Shown here piece after piece: positions 7,819 through 15,270 of a stretch of 64,000 bases of DNA. A program made the translations under genes and the position numbers. Under the pieces are notes generated by a model. It searched no databases and was not told where the DNA came from. It saw only the letters and a list, made by a program, of their open reading frames with translations. Within the stretch, counting starts at the first letter, position 1. The number at the start of each line of letters is the position of its first letter. This DNA is from Paenibacillus aceris (GTDB lineage: Bacteria; Bacillota; Bacilli; Paenibacillales; NBRC-103111): positions 1 through 64,000 of the forward strand of contig NZ_JAGGKV010000014.1 of the NCBI RefSeq assembly GCF_017874035.1, in the 5' to 3' direction.

Positions 7819-9315
7819 TCAGACATACGATAACACGGAAGTTACAGCCTTTTTCCACCCCAAACAATAGGCTTCACGCACTTCCGGTTTCATTTTGGAC
7901 TGATACGTTAATGAACCTTTTTGCTTTGAACATACCGCTTCGAGTGAAGGCCAGAAGCCGATCCCAACACCACCCAAATAAGCGGAGCCCAATGCGGACA
8001 ATTCCGCAACTTCCGGCTTCACGACAGATTTACCCAGCAAGTCGGCCTGAAATTGCATCAGGCTCCCATTGTCAGAAGCACCGCCATCTGCCCGCAATTC
8101 TTGAAGCGCGACACCGGTTTCATCTTCCATCAGCTTCACAGCATCGTATACTTGATAAGCGATACTTTCAATAGCGGCCCGGATGATATGCGCCTTGGTC
8201 GTCCCACGGTTCATCCCCGTAATGGAAGCTCTGGCATAAGAATCCCAGTAAGGCGCGCCAAGCCCAACGAACGCGGGCACCAAATAAACACCTTCACTAT
8301 CCGGCGTATGTTCGAGCATCCGCTCCATTTCCTCAAATGTGCGGAACAAACCCAAATTATCGCGAACCCAAGTCAAGCTGTCGCCAGAGGTGCGAATGAC
8401 GGCTTCTACGGCGTATGTCAATTTGCCCCCTCGGCCCCAAGCGATGGCGCTCACTAGCCCATTGCCAGAGGGAATCGGCTTCTCCCCAACATTCATCAAC
8501 ACCGAAGTACCGGTGCCGTAAGTGGCTTTGGCCATGCCCGCCTCGAAGCACTGATTTCCGAATAAAGCACCCTGCGAGTCGCCGATCACTCCTGTTATAG
8601 GAACGTGGCAATCACCAAATAACGCCACATCTCCCGTGTAGCCAAAAATCTCATCCGAGGATTTAACCTCGGGCAGCAATTCAACGGGCACGCCAAAGAG
8701 GCGGCATAATTCCTCATCCCACTGAAGAGTGTGGATGTTAAAAAGCGAGGTGCGGCTGGCATTCGTGTAATCCGTCGCATGCGCCTTGCCGCCGGTCAGC
8801 TTCCACAGCAGCCAGCTGTCGATTGTGCCGGCAAGAAGCCTGCCTTCCGCAAGCTTCTCGCCGATATCCTCCGCATGCTGCAACATCCAGCCCCATTTGG
8901 CGGCCGAGAAGTACGGATCAAGCATCAGCCCAGTCTTGTCGCGTACCGTCTCCTCATGACCGGCCTCTTTATAAATGGCACACTGGTCAGCCGTTCGCTG
9001 ACATTGCCATACGATTGCGGCATGCACAGGAAGCCCTGTCGTTTGATCCCACAGCACCGCGGTCTCCCGTTGATTCGTCATCGTTAATGCGGCTAGCGAT
9101 TCCGGCCCGATCCCGGCAGTGGCTAAAGCTTCATGCGCGGATCGAATGACATTTCCGTAAATTTCCATAGGATCATGTTCGACCCAACCAGGACGCGGAT
9201 AGTATTGACGATGCGAGATAGCGCTTCGGGCAATAATCTGTCCTGAGCGGTCGATAACCAGTGCTTTCGTAGCTGAAGTGCTTTGATCAATCGAAAGCAG
9301 ATAGGATTTCTCCAT
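7819..9315 (-). CDS. FGGY-family carbohydrate kinase (glycerol kinase/pentulokinase-like)
   Basis: This is a 498-residue two-domain sugar kinase. The N-terminal phosphate loop region 'SIDQSTSATKALVID', 'GWVEHDPMEIY', 'TNQRETAVLWD' and 'YGTGTSVLMNVG', then the C-terminal 'RADGGASDNGSLMQFQADLL', all match glycerol kinase most closely, but the adjoining sugar isomerase and transketolase genes argue for phosphorylation of a ketose such as a pentulose. The gene follows the transketolase C-subunit immediately. The second ATG (9315), nine bases from AGGAG, is a better start than the first at 9321. The kinase product would feed the split transketolase. Confidence 0.85.
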   Translation of the reverse strand: MEKSYLLSIDQSTSATKALVIDRSGQIIARSAISHRQYYPRPGWVEHDPMEIYGNVIRSAHEALATAGIGPESLAALTMTNQRETAVLWDQTTGLPVHAAIVWQCQRTADQCAIYKEAGHEETVRDKTGLMLDPYFSAAKWGWMLQHAEDIGEKLAEGRLLAGTIDSWLLWKLTGGKAHATDYTNASRTSLFNIHTLQWDEELCRLFGVPVELLPEVKSSDEIFGYTGDVALFGDCHVPITGVIGDSQGALFGNQCFEAGMAKATYGTGTSVLMNVGEKPIPSGNGLVSAIAWGRGGKLTYAVEAVIRTSGDSLTWVRDNLGLFRTFEEMERMLEHTPDSEGVYLVPAFVGLGAPYWDSYARASITGMNRGTTKAHIIRAAIESIAYQVYDAVKLMEDETGVALQELRADGGASDNGSLMQFQADLLGKSVVKPEVAELSALGSAYLGGVGIGFWPSLEAVCSKQKGSLTYQSKMKPEVREAYCLGWKKAVTSVLSYV

Positions 9316-9320
9316 CGTCA

Positions 9321-10262
9321 TTACTCCTGTCTGCCAAGCATGTCAAGCGCCACACGCTTAAGATTGCTGCTGCTAATTCCATAATGCTTAAAAACCTCAG
9401 CGGTTTTACCGGCAATGGCCGGCTCATCCGGGATACCGATTATACGCATAGGTACTGGGCAATTTTGAACGACAACTTCCGATACAGCTGCGCCTAGTCC
9501 GCCATGAACACTATGCTCTTCCACAGTAATCAAGTGGCCTGTTTCTTGCGCAGCCTCAATAATGGCTGCTTCATCCAAGGGCTTAATCGTATGCATATTG
9601 ATAACGCGACAAGATATGCCCGCTTCCTTCAGGGCCTCATGAGCATCCAGTGCCACGCGAACGGTTTCACCTGCTGCGATGATCGTCACATCACTGCCTT
9701 CGCGCATCCTAACTGCTTTACCTATAATGAATTCATAATTATCTGACTCATACACATCTTCTACCGCGTTACGGCCAATCCGAACATAGACGCCGCCATC
9801 GTGGTTAACTAGCGCTTCCGTCATCCGCTTCGTTTCATGACGGTCAGCCGGCATCATTACAGCGATACCCGGTATTGCCCGCATAACGGCTACATCCTGG
9901 ACGGAGTGATGCGACATGCCAAGCGCGCCGTAGCTAACGCCTCCGCTGATGCCGACGAGCTTGACGTTCGTGGCAGAGTAAGCCACATCTACTTTAATTT
10001 GCTCAATGCTGCGCATGCTAAGGAAGCAAGCCGGAGAAGTAACGAACGGCTTTTTACCGCTGTGGGCAAGCCCTGCGGAAATGCCGACGATATTTTGCTC
10101 CGCGATCCCCACCTCGACGAATTGTTCCGGAAACGCTTTGGCGAATGGCCCCATAGCCGCCGAACCTCTTGAATCGCTGGCAAGCACCATGATGGAACGG
10201 TCATGCTGTGCTTGTTCCAGCAGCGTCTCGCATATGACCTGACGATTTGGAATCATGTTCAT
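9321..10262 (-). CDS. Transketolase, C-terminal subunit (split type)
   Basis: The 313-residue protein covers the pyrimidine-binding and C-terminal domains of transketolase. The catalytic Glu of the ThDP pyrimidine site lies in 'VGIAEQNIVGISAGLA' (about residue 57), followed by the PP/PYR interface and the C-terminal regulatory domain ('VITVEEHSVHGGLG'). It must pair with the N-subunit encoded directly upstream; one base separates that stop codon from this ATG. A longer reading frame to 10382 overlaps the N-subunit and is not credible. Split transketolases of this kind often serve specialised sugar pathways instead of the central pentose phosphate pathway. Confidence 0.92.
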   Translation of the reverse strand: MNMIPNRQVICETLLEQAQHDRSIMVLASDSRGSAAMGPFAKAFPEQFVEVGIAEQNIVGISAGLAHSGKKPFVTSPACFLSMRSIEQIKVDVAYSATNVKLVGISGGVSYGALGMSHHSVQDVAVMRAIPGIAVMMPADRHETKRMTEALVNHDGGVYVRIGRNAVEDVYESDNYEFIIGKAVRMREGSDVTIIAAGETVRVALDAHEALKEAGISCRVINMHTIKPLDEAAIIEAAQETGHLITVEEHSVHGGLGAAVSEVVVQNCPVPMRIIGIPDEPAIAGKTAEVFKHYGISSSNLKRVALDMLGRQE

Positions 10263-10263
10263 T

Positions 10264-11109
10264 TTAACGCACCTGCCCTTTCTGCTCGTAGTTCTCGAAT
10301 GCGGCCGCCAACTCTGCCAGAGCTTTCTCCAATTCGGCTTGGTTAGGCACGTGATGATGCCAATGTGGAACATTTTCTGCAAATGAAACGCCTTTGCCCT
10401 TAACCGTATTCGCCATCACGAGCGTCGGTTTGCCTCGGTGAGCGGGTACCGCTTCGAACGTTTCCACCAAAGCTTGCATATCGTTGCCGTCGATCGAAAC
10501 AACATGCCAGCCAAAAGCTGTCCACTTGTCCTCAAGTGGATCCAAACCCATCACGTCTTCCGTAGTACCGCTGATTTGCAACCGATTGCGATCGATAATC
10601 CCGATTAAATTATCTAGTTTATAGTGAGCTCCCGCCATCGCGGCTTCCCATACGGAGCCTTCCGCCTGCTCACCGTCTCCCATGAGACAGTAAGTTCGAT
10701 AGGCTGCGCTATCCTTCTTCGCGGCAAGCGCCATTCCGACTGCAACAGCCAATCCATGCCCCAGCGCGCCTGTGTTCATCTCGATGCCGGGCACTTTATT
10801 GTTTGGATGTCCGATGAGTTTCGTGCCGAACCTGCTAAATGTCGCCAGCTCCTCTTTTGGGAAAAAGCCGCGGTCGGCGAGAATCGACCAAAGCGACTCT
10901 ACCGAATGACCTTTGCTCAAAACGAACCGGTCCCGATCTGCAGCCTTGGGTCTCGCAGGATCAATATTCATAATGCGATAATATAGTGCCGTTAAAATAT
11001 CGGTGTTGCTGAGTGAACCGCCGGTATGGCCGGTTTGTGCCTGAGCAATCATTTGCAATAAATCCATCCTGATTTGCGTTGCTTTCGCTTGAAGCGCCCT
11101 GATTTCCAT
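10264..11109 (-). CDS. Transketolase, N-terminal subunit (split type)
   Basis: The 281-residue protein is the thiamin-diphosphate (PP) domain of transketolase: 'GHTGGSLSNTDILTALYY', 'SKGHSVESLW', 'GALGHGLAVAVGMA' and the Mg-ThDP motif 'GDGEQAEGSVWEA' closing at an Asn (about residues 142-175). It lacks the pyrimidine domain, which is supplied by the next gene. The ATG at 11109 has AAGGAGG seven bases upstream. It sits between the isomerase (11123) and the C-subunit, in a tight operon, so the complex most likely cleaves or transfers a two-carbon unit from the phosphorylated ketose made by the neighbouring kinase. Confidence 0.93.
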   Translation of the reverse strand: MEIRALQAKATQIRMDLLQMIAQAQTGHTGGSLSNTDILTALYYRIMNIDPARPKAADRDRFVLSKGHSVESLWSILADRGFFPKEELATFSRFGTKLIGHPNNKVPGIEMNTGALGHGLAVAVGMALAAKKDSAAYRTYCLMGDGEQAEGSVWEAAMAGAHYKLDNLIGIIDRNRLQISGTTEDVMGLDPLEDKWTAFGWHVVSIDGNDMQALVETFEAVPAHRGKPTLVMANTVKGKGVSFAENVPHWHHHVPNQAELEKALAELAAAFENYEQKGQVR

Positions 11110-11122
11110 ATGTCCTCCTTAT

Positions 11123-12556
11123 TTACAGACCTTTGCCTCGCAGCCAAGCCTGAATTTCGCTTTCCGTCGGATCAACGGGGTCCGGTGTTAGCCCTGGAAT
11201 ATACGAACATGCTTCATATAAAGCTGGGATGACATTGGCATGAATACCTACGGAATGATGCACATAAGGTCCCTTCACAAGCTTCTCTTCCCATAACGGC
11301 CAATCGTTCACTTCAACCCATACATAAGACCCACGTGTATACGGTCCTTGAATGCCCTGTGCTTTACCCAGAAATAGTTGGTAATCGCCATGATCGCCGT
11401 CAAAACGTGCCAAGGTCATGCCGCCGCCCTTAATCTCACCTTCATGCGTTCCCGGCGCATGATCATCGAACAAGAAATGCTTGCGCAGCTTCGGTTTATT
11501 CTCGACGGAAAGAGAAACTGGAAAATTCCCGCAGTGGAACAGCAATTCACCGTTGGCATTCTCCGGATGGCGGACGGTTAAATCCGCAAAAAACGTCGGC
11601 GCTTCATTCATCGCAGCTGCCTGAACCATTACAGAAGTGATCGCGCCGTGGATGTCCGTTTCGCATGTTACCGGGATCTGTTCGTCAGTCAAAATGGCGT
11701 TTGCCAAGCAAGGCATAATTCCCATGGCTTCCTGCAAAGATGACCAGCACTGAATGGCTATCGCCGTACTGCCTGTTTGCTGCGCGTACTGCTTCATTGC
11801 CACTTTCAGCGACGCGATACGCCTTACATCCGCTTCCGTCACTTCAGACCAATCCAGCTTCTCTTTGATATAATCCATCGCTTGTGCCAATTCTGAGGAT
11901 TGGCCGTTTTCGATACGCTTGGATGCGCGCTGAATGTCAACGAGCGTGATCGGATGCAGCTCGATGCCGAACCGCTCCAGCAGCTCGCCTTCATTGCACA
12001 TCATCGTCCAGAAAGACGCCGGTCTAGGGCCGATTTGCAAAATGCGCAGCGAACGGAACTGACGAACAACATTGGCAGCGGAAATGAAATTCGAGAAGCC
12101 TCTTTCAAAAACAGGATCATTCACACGCGTATTCGTCACATAGGAGAATGGAACATTGAAGCGCCGAAGCACCTTGCCTGTCGCAAAAAGTCCGCATTGT
12201 GTGTCCCGAAGCCGCATGCCATCCTCGAGTGGAGCCTCATCGCGCGGCCCCCAGAGCAGTACCGGCTTGCCCAGCGCTTTACCTACCCGTGCAACCGTAT
12301 CCTCCGTGCCAAAGTTACAGTGCGGGAAGAAGACCGCATCGACTTCCTCTTGTTTAAAACGATTGATAATGAGATCGGCGTTAATGTTATCGTCATATAA
12401 CAGCCCTTCCGAATTGATCCCTTCAAGATCGACAATATCGATGTCCAATCCGAAACTTTGGATTTTTTCCCTAATCAGCACTTTGTACTTGAACGCATCT
12501 TCTGCGCTAAAAACGAATCTGCGGGTGGGCGCATAACCCAGCTTTAATTTTTTCAT
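11123..12556 (-). CDS. L-fucose/L-arabinose isomerase-family protein
   Basis: This 477-residue protein belongs to the L-fucose isomerase-like superfamily (COG2407 type). 'DAVFFPHCNFGTEDTVARV' followed by 'KPVLLWGPRD' is the typical first-domain signature, and the C-terminal half carries the Glu/Asp/His-rich metal site region ('CETDIHGAIT', 'FHCGNFPVSL', 'GTHEGEIKGG'). It would convert an aldose to the corresponding ketose. It is the first gene of the operon, with AGGAGGCAC before the ATG, and is divergent from a LacI regulator. The substrate cannot be read from sequence; members of this family act on fucose, arabinose, or remain unassigned. Confidence 0.82.
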   Translation of the reverse strand: MKKLKLGYAPTRRFVFSAEDAFKYKVLIREKIQSFGLDIDIVDLEGINSEGLLYDDNINADLIINRFKQEEVDAVFFPHCNFGTEDTVARVGKALGKPVLLWGPRDEAPLEDGMRLRDTQCGLFATGKVLRRFNVPFSYVTNTRVNDPVFERGFSNFISAANVVRQFRSLRILQIGPRPASFWTMMCNEGELLERFGIELHPITLVDIQRASKRIENGQSSELAQAMDYIKEKLDWSEVTEADVRRIASLKVAMKQYAQQTGSTAIAIQCWSSLQEAMGIMPCLANAILTDEQIPVTCETDIHGAITSVMVQAAAMNEAPTFFADLTVRHPENANGELLFHCGNFPVSLSVENKPKLRKHFLFDDHAPGTHEGEIKGGGMTLARFDGDHGDYQLFLGKAQGIQGPYTRGSYVWVEVNDWPLWEEKLVKGPYVHHSVGIHANVIPALYEACSYIPGLTPDPVDPTESEIQAWLRGKGL

Positions 12557-12667
12557 AGATGTGCCTCCTGAAAAGTTTAGCTAAACAACTAAACAAAAGA
12601 GTTGATTTTAAACTCAACTTTTTCCATGTTCACTCGAGTTTGTTTAGTTATTTTTATGAATAAACCT

Positions 12668-12696
12668 ATGCTAACATGACAATTTTAGGACGTCAA
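12668..12696 (-). promoter_or_regulatory. Sigma-A-type promoter of the sugar-isomerase operon
   Basis: On the minus strand TTGACG (12691-12696), a 17-base spacer and TAGCAT (12668-12673) form a credible vegetative promoter, about 110 bases upstream of the isomerase start. Operator-like sites lie downstream, between it and the start codon. Confidence 0.55.
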
Positions 12697-12760
12697 TGCA
12701 GTTTTTAAATAAGTTTAGTTTATATTTATATAAAATGTTTAGTTAAATCAAGTTCTATTA

Positions 12761-12789
12761 TTGCGTTTTTTATTCATTAAGGATAAACT
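12761..12789 (+). promoter_or_regulatory. Probable promoter of the LacI regulator gene
   Basis: TTGCGT (12761-12766), a 17-base spacer and TAAACT (12784-12789) precede the regulator by about 40 bases. The -10 region overlaps the operator-like ATAAACTAAACT, which suggests negative autoregulation. Confidence 0.45.
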
Positions 12790-12829
12790 AAACTCACTCA
12801 ACTAATTTAGTGAATGGGGATTGTTTGAT

Positions 12830-13879
12830 TTGAAAATGGAAGATATTGCAAAACTGGCCGGTGTATCCAAATCTGCCGTATCGCTTGCTCTAAACGGTAA
12901 GACCGGGATTAGCTCCGAAACCAGGGACCGTGTACTTGAAATCGCCAGGGAAAGCGGATATTCCCCGAAGCCTCGGGCGACTTCAGCCGAAAGCTCCGTG
13001 AGATCGCTCTCTTTTCTGGTTTTTACTAACTCGGGCATCGTGCTTGAGGCATATTATCAGCAGCCCTTTTTTAGAGAGCTGATTCATTATATTGAGGATC
13101 GCTGCCGCTCTAAAGGCTATTCCTTGCTGTTTTCATCGGTAGATATGGAGCATTTTGAACGCGAAATTCGAACGCTCGCGGAGGATCACCAAAGCGACGG
13201 CATTATTTTGCTTGGCAATAACCTTAGTCCTGAAGAAATATTGGACATTTCCAATCGGCTGGGGCCTCACCTTGTTGTCCTCGACAACTGTTTCGATAAA
13301 CTGCCTGTTCATTTTGTCAGCATCAATAATTTTATGGGAGCTTATCAAGCTGGAACTCATCTATGCGGCATCGGTCACAAGGAAATTGGCTATATTGCAT
13401 CGAACGTTCGTATTCAAAACTTCGAGGAGCGTAAAGTGGGTTTTTATGAAGCGTTGCAAGAGCAGGGGCTGGAGATTCATCCTGATCACATTTTTGCTGT
13501 TGCACCAACGATGCTGTCGTCCCAGGAAGATCTTAAGGGCCAGCTGAAAGCCTATATGGAGACGGGCCGCCAGCTGCCGACAGCGATCTTTTGCGAATGT
13601 GACTACATCGCTATCAGCGCAATGAAAACATTAACCGAGCTTGGCATCCGGGTGCCTGAACAAGTGTCTGTCATTGGCTTTGACAATATCTCGGAGTCCC
13701 GCATCATTTCGCCGGAGCTTACTACCATCCACGTGGAGAAAAAGCGGATGGCTCAATTGGCCGTCGACTTGTTGATCGAATCCATCGAGCACGGCGTAGA
13801 GGCCACCTCCAAAATCAGGGTGGACACCCGTTTTATCGAGCGGCACTCCTCTCACCCTCCGCGTACTGGCGCTAACTGA
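12830..13879 (+). CDS. LacI-family regulator of the sugar-isomerase operon
   Basis: The 349-residue repressor has an N-terminal LacI helix-turn-helix ('MEDIAKLAGVSKSAVSLALN', residues 3-22) and hinge, followed by a periplasmic-binding-protein-like sensor domain ('GIILLGNNL', 'GHKEIGYIAS', 'VSVIGFDNISESRI', 'LTTIHV'). The divergent position and the many symmetrical TTTAGT sites between it and the isomerase gene make it the local regulator, probably released by a sugar or sugar phosphate of the pathway. Start: TTG at 12830, nine bases after GGGGA, fits better than TTG at 12821 (no spacing) or ATG at 12836. Confidence 0.9.
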   Translation: MKMEDIAKLAGVSKSAVSLALNGKTGISSETRDRVLEIARESGYSPKPRATSAESSVRSLSFLVFTNSGIVLEAYYQQPFFRELIHYIEDRCRSKGYSLLFSSVDMEHFEREIRTLAEDHQSDGIILLGNNLSPEEILDISNRLGPHLVVLDNCFDKLPVHFVSINNFMGAYQAGTHLCGIGHKEIGYIASNVRIQNFEERKVGFYEALQEQGLEIHPDHIFAVAPTMLSSQEDLKGQLKAYMETGRQLPTAIFCECDYIAISAMKTLTELGIRVPEQVSVIGFDNISESRIISPELTTIHVEKKRMAQLAVDLLIESIEHGVEATSKIRVDTRFIERHSSHPPRTGAN

Positions 13880-13950
13880 TGCAGTTGAGGGCTGCATGGG
13901 CTTGGGCGTAATTGTGGCTGTCGCGAAAGTAGATAGTTTCACTACGGCAA

Positions 13951-14430
13951 AGTTGCGGATCGTAGTTCCATTGATTTCAGGAAACAAGAATTTCACGGAA
14001 ATAGCGGATCATTGTTCCCATTGACTGCTGGAGTCACGGATTTCATGGAAAATAGCGGAACGCCGTTCCCACTGACTTCCAGAAGCATCGATTTCATGAA
14101 ATATAAGGGATCATACTTTGCTCAGGAGCAGTCCCTTTGATATTGAGGGAACTGCAGGGCGCTATTTGAGCGGGATGGGCCATTCTTGCGGCTTAGGGGG
14201 AACTACAAGACCTTATTTAAACCATTGAGCTTACTTTTAAGCTCATATTGGCAAATTAGCGGATCATCGTTCCCACTGACTGCAGGAATCACGGATTTCA
14301 TGGAAAATAGCGGAACGTCGTTCCCTTTGATTTCCAGAAGTATCGATTTCATGCAATAGAGCGATCATCGTTCCCTTTGACTCCTAGAAGCATCGATTTC
14401 ATACAGTAGGAGCGATCCTAGAGTAGTCCA
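13951..14430. repeat. Array of ~50-bp repeats containing a complete four-box element
   Basis: A 21-base box, AAATAGCGG-N6-GTTCCC or its complement, recurs about every 50 bases at 13951, 13999, 14050, 14098 (worn), 14147, 14198, 14253, 14305, 14354 and 14404 (worn). Copies at 14147 and 14198 are in the opposite orientation to the rest. Most stretches between boxes also match each other (AGAAGCATCGATTTCATG type), so this is a tandem repeat and not CRISPR. The part 14147-14325 is the element also found near 29.1, 40.3 and 62.0 kb. No gene was seen in 13880-14594; it holds this array and the terminator at 14489. Confidence 0.85.
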
Positions 14431-14488
14431 CATTGAGCCCCCACCCGCAGCCTCCCCCTTCTCCAAATGGCAATAGGCTTGTACCATC

Positions 14489-14538
14489 AAAAAAGCTGCT
14501 CCTTCTCGGCTTTCAGGCCGATAAGTGCAGCTTTTTTT
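14489..14538. terminator. Bidirectional terminator downstream of the stress-protein gene
   Basis: AAAAAAGCTGC and GCAGCTTTTTTT enclose an inner CGGC/GCCG stem. A/T runs flank both sides, so it can stop the minus-strand stress-protein gene (ending 14595) and any plus-strand transcript coming out of the repeat array. Confidence 0.8.
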
Positions 14539-14594
14539 GATTGATGAACCCTATAAATCGTCGCTAAATTCGGGAGATTCCTCTCAATTATTCA

Positions 14595-15017
14595 TTATTT
14601 AATTATCAATACCGGACATTGCACATGCTTGACAACACTGTGACTTACGCTGCCAAGGAGGATTTCAGACATGAGACCTGCCCCGCGGCTGCCCATGACG
14701 ATCAAATCGTGTCCATCCGCATCCGCTTTATGGCAAATCACGGTTGAAGGGTCTCCCGTCCATGTCGCACAATCGAATATAAGACCACTCGCCGATAATT
14801 TTGCCGACGCTGGCTCAATAATTTTGCGACCTTCCTCTTCCAGGATGTCACTAAGCGGAACACTTATTGGCGGTTCGTTTAGTGTCAGCAGCTGATTAAC
14901 GTGAAGTGCGGTTACTCGCGCTTGCGGGGATATATGCTTGGCGAGCATAATCGCATGATCCAGCGCTTGATCGGATTGCACAGAACCGTCGATAGGAACA
15001 AGAATGTGGTTGTACAT
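14595..15017 (-). CDS. Universal stress protein (UspA family, ATP-binding type)
   Basis: The 140-residue cytoplasmic protein begins 'MYNHILVPIDGSVQSDQALD', the Usp N-terminal strand and helix. It ends with the ATP-binding signature G-2X-G-9X-G-S in 'GSRGAGLMSEILLGSVSHSV' (about residues 108-127), so it belongs to the nucleotide-binding UspFG-like group. A longer reading frame to 15092 exists, but the ATG at 15017 has GGGAGGG just upstream and matches the family start. It is monocistronic, back-to-back with the germination operon. Confidence 0.93.
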   Translation of the reverse strand: MYNHILVPIDGSVQSDQALDHAIMLAKHISPQARVTALHVNQLLTLNEPPISVPLSDILEEEGRKIIEPASAKLSASGLIFDCATWTGDPSTVICHKADADGHDLIVMGSRGAGLMSEILLGSVSHSVVKHVQCPVLIIK

Positions 15018-15270
15018 TAGTTTTTCCCTCCCTTGATTTCTCCTCCAATATAAACGTAAATTAACGCCGGTTGTCAGTCTCGTCCTAGACATAAGTACCC
15101 GAATCTATGCCCTTTCAAACCCCAAGTTTACATTTTCCTTGGACAAGTCACCATTTCCGGGAAGCTTATTCAAAGCCTCAAGCTGGAATGGGCTTTCTTT
15201 GCGCGCATACCTCAGGAAAGTTAAGGAAAAGATACTAACACAACATCCTAGAGCTTGGAGAAAATACCAT

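Larger units (their letters stand above)
12575..12811. promoter_or_regulatory. Cluster of LacI operator-like sites (GTTTAGTTAAAC type)
   Basis: The divergent intergenic region carries the half-site TTTAGT/ACTAAA many times: perfect palindrome GTTTAGCTAAAC at 12575-12586, AACTAAAC at 12587-12594, TGTTTAGTTA at 12641-12650, AAGTTTAGTT at 12711-12720, GTTTAGTTAAA at 12737-12747, ATAAACTAAACT at 12783-12794 and ACTAATTTAGT at 12801-12811. An AGTTGA/TCAACT inverted repeat lies at 12600-12619. The sites overlap or follow both promoters, fitting repression of the sugar operon and autoregulation by the adjacent LacI protein. Confidence 0.65.

Noticed and set aside
8053-8457. 134-codon plus-strand frame inside the kinase gene
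   Set aside because: It is a shadow frame opposite a well-conserved FGGY kinase with no recognisable motif.
6851-12556. Naming the sugar operon as the D-apiose pathway
   Set aside because: Kinase and split transketolase fit, but the isomerase is from the L-fucose isomerase family, unlike the TIM-barrel apiose isomerase I recall, so the substrate was left open.
13951-14430. Regularly spaced ~21-base repeats as a CRISPR array
   Set aside because: Repeats are degenerate and occur in both orientations, the spacers are homologous to each other, and no cas genes are present.
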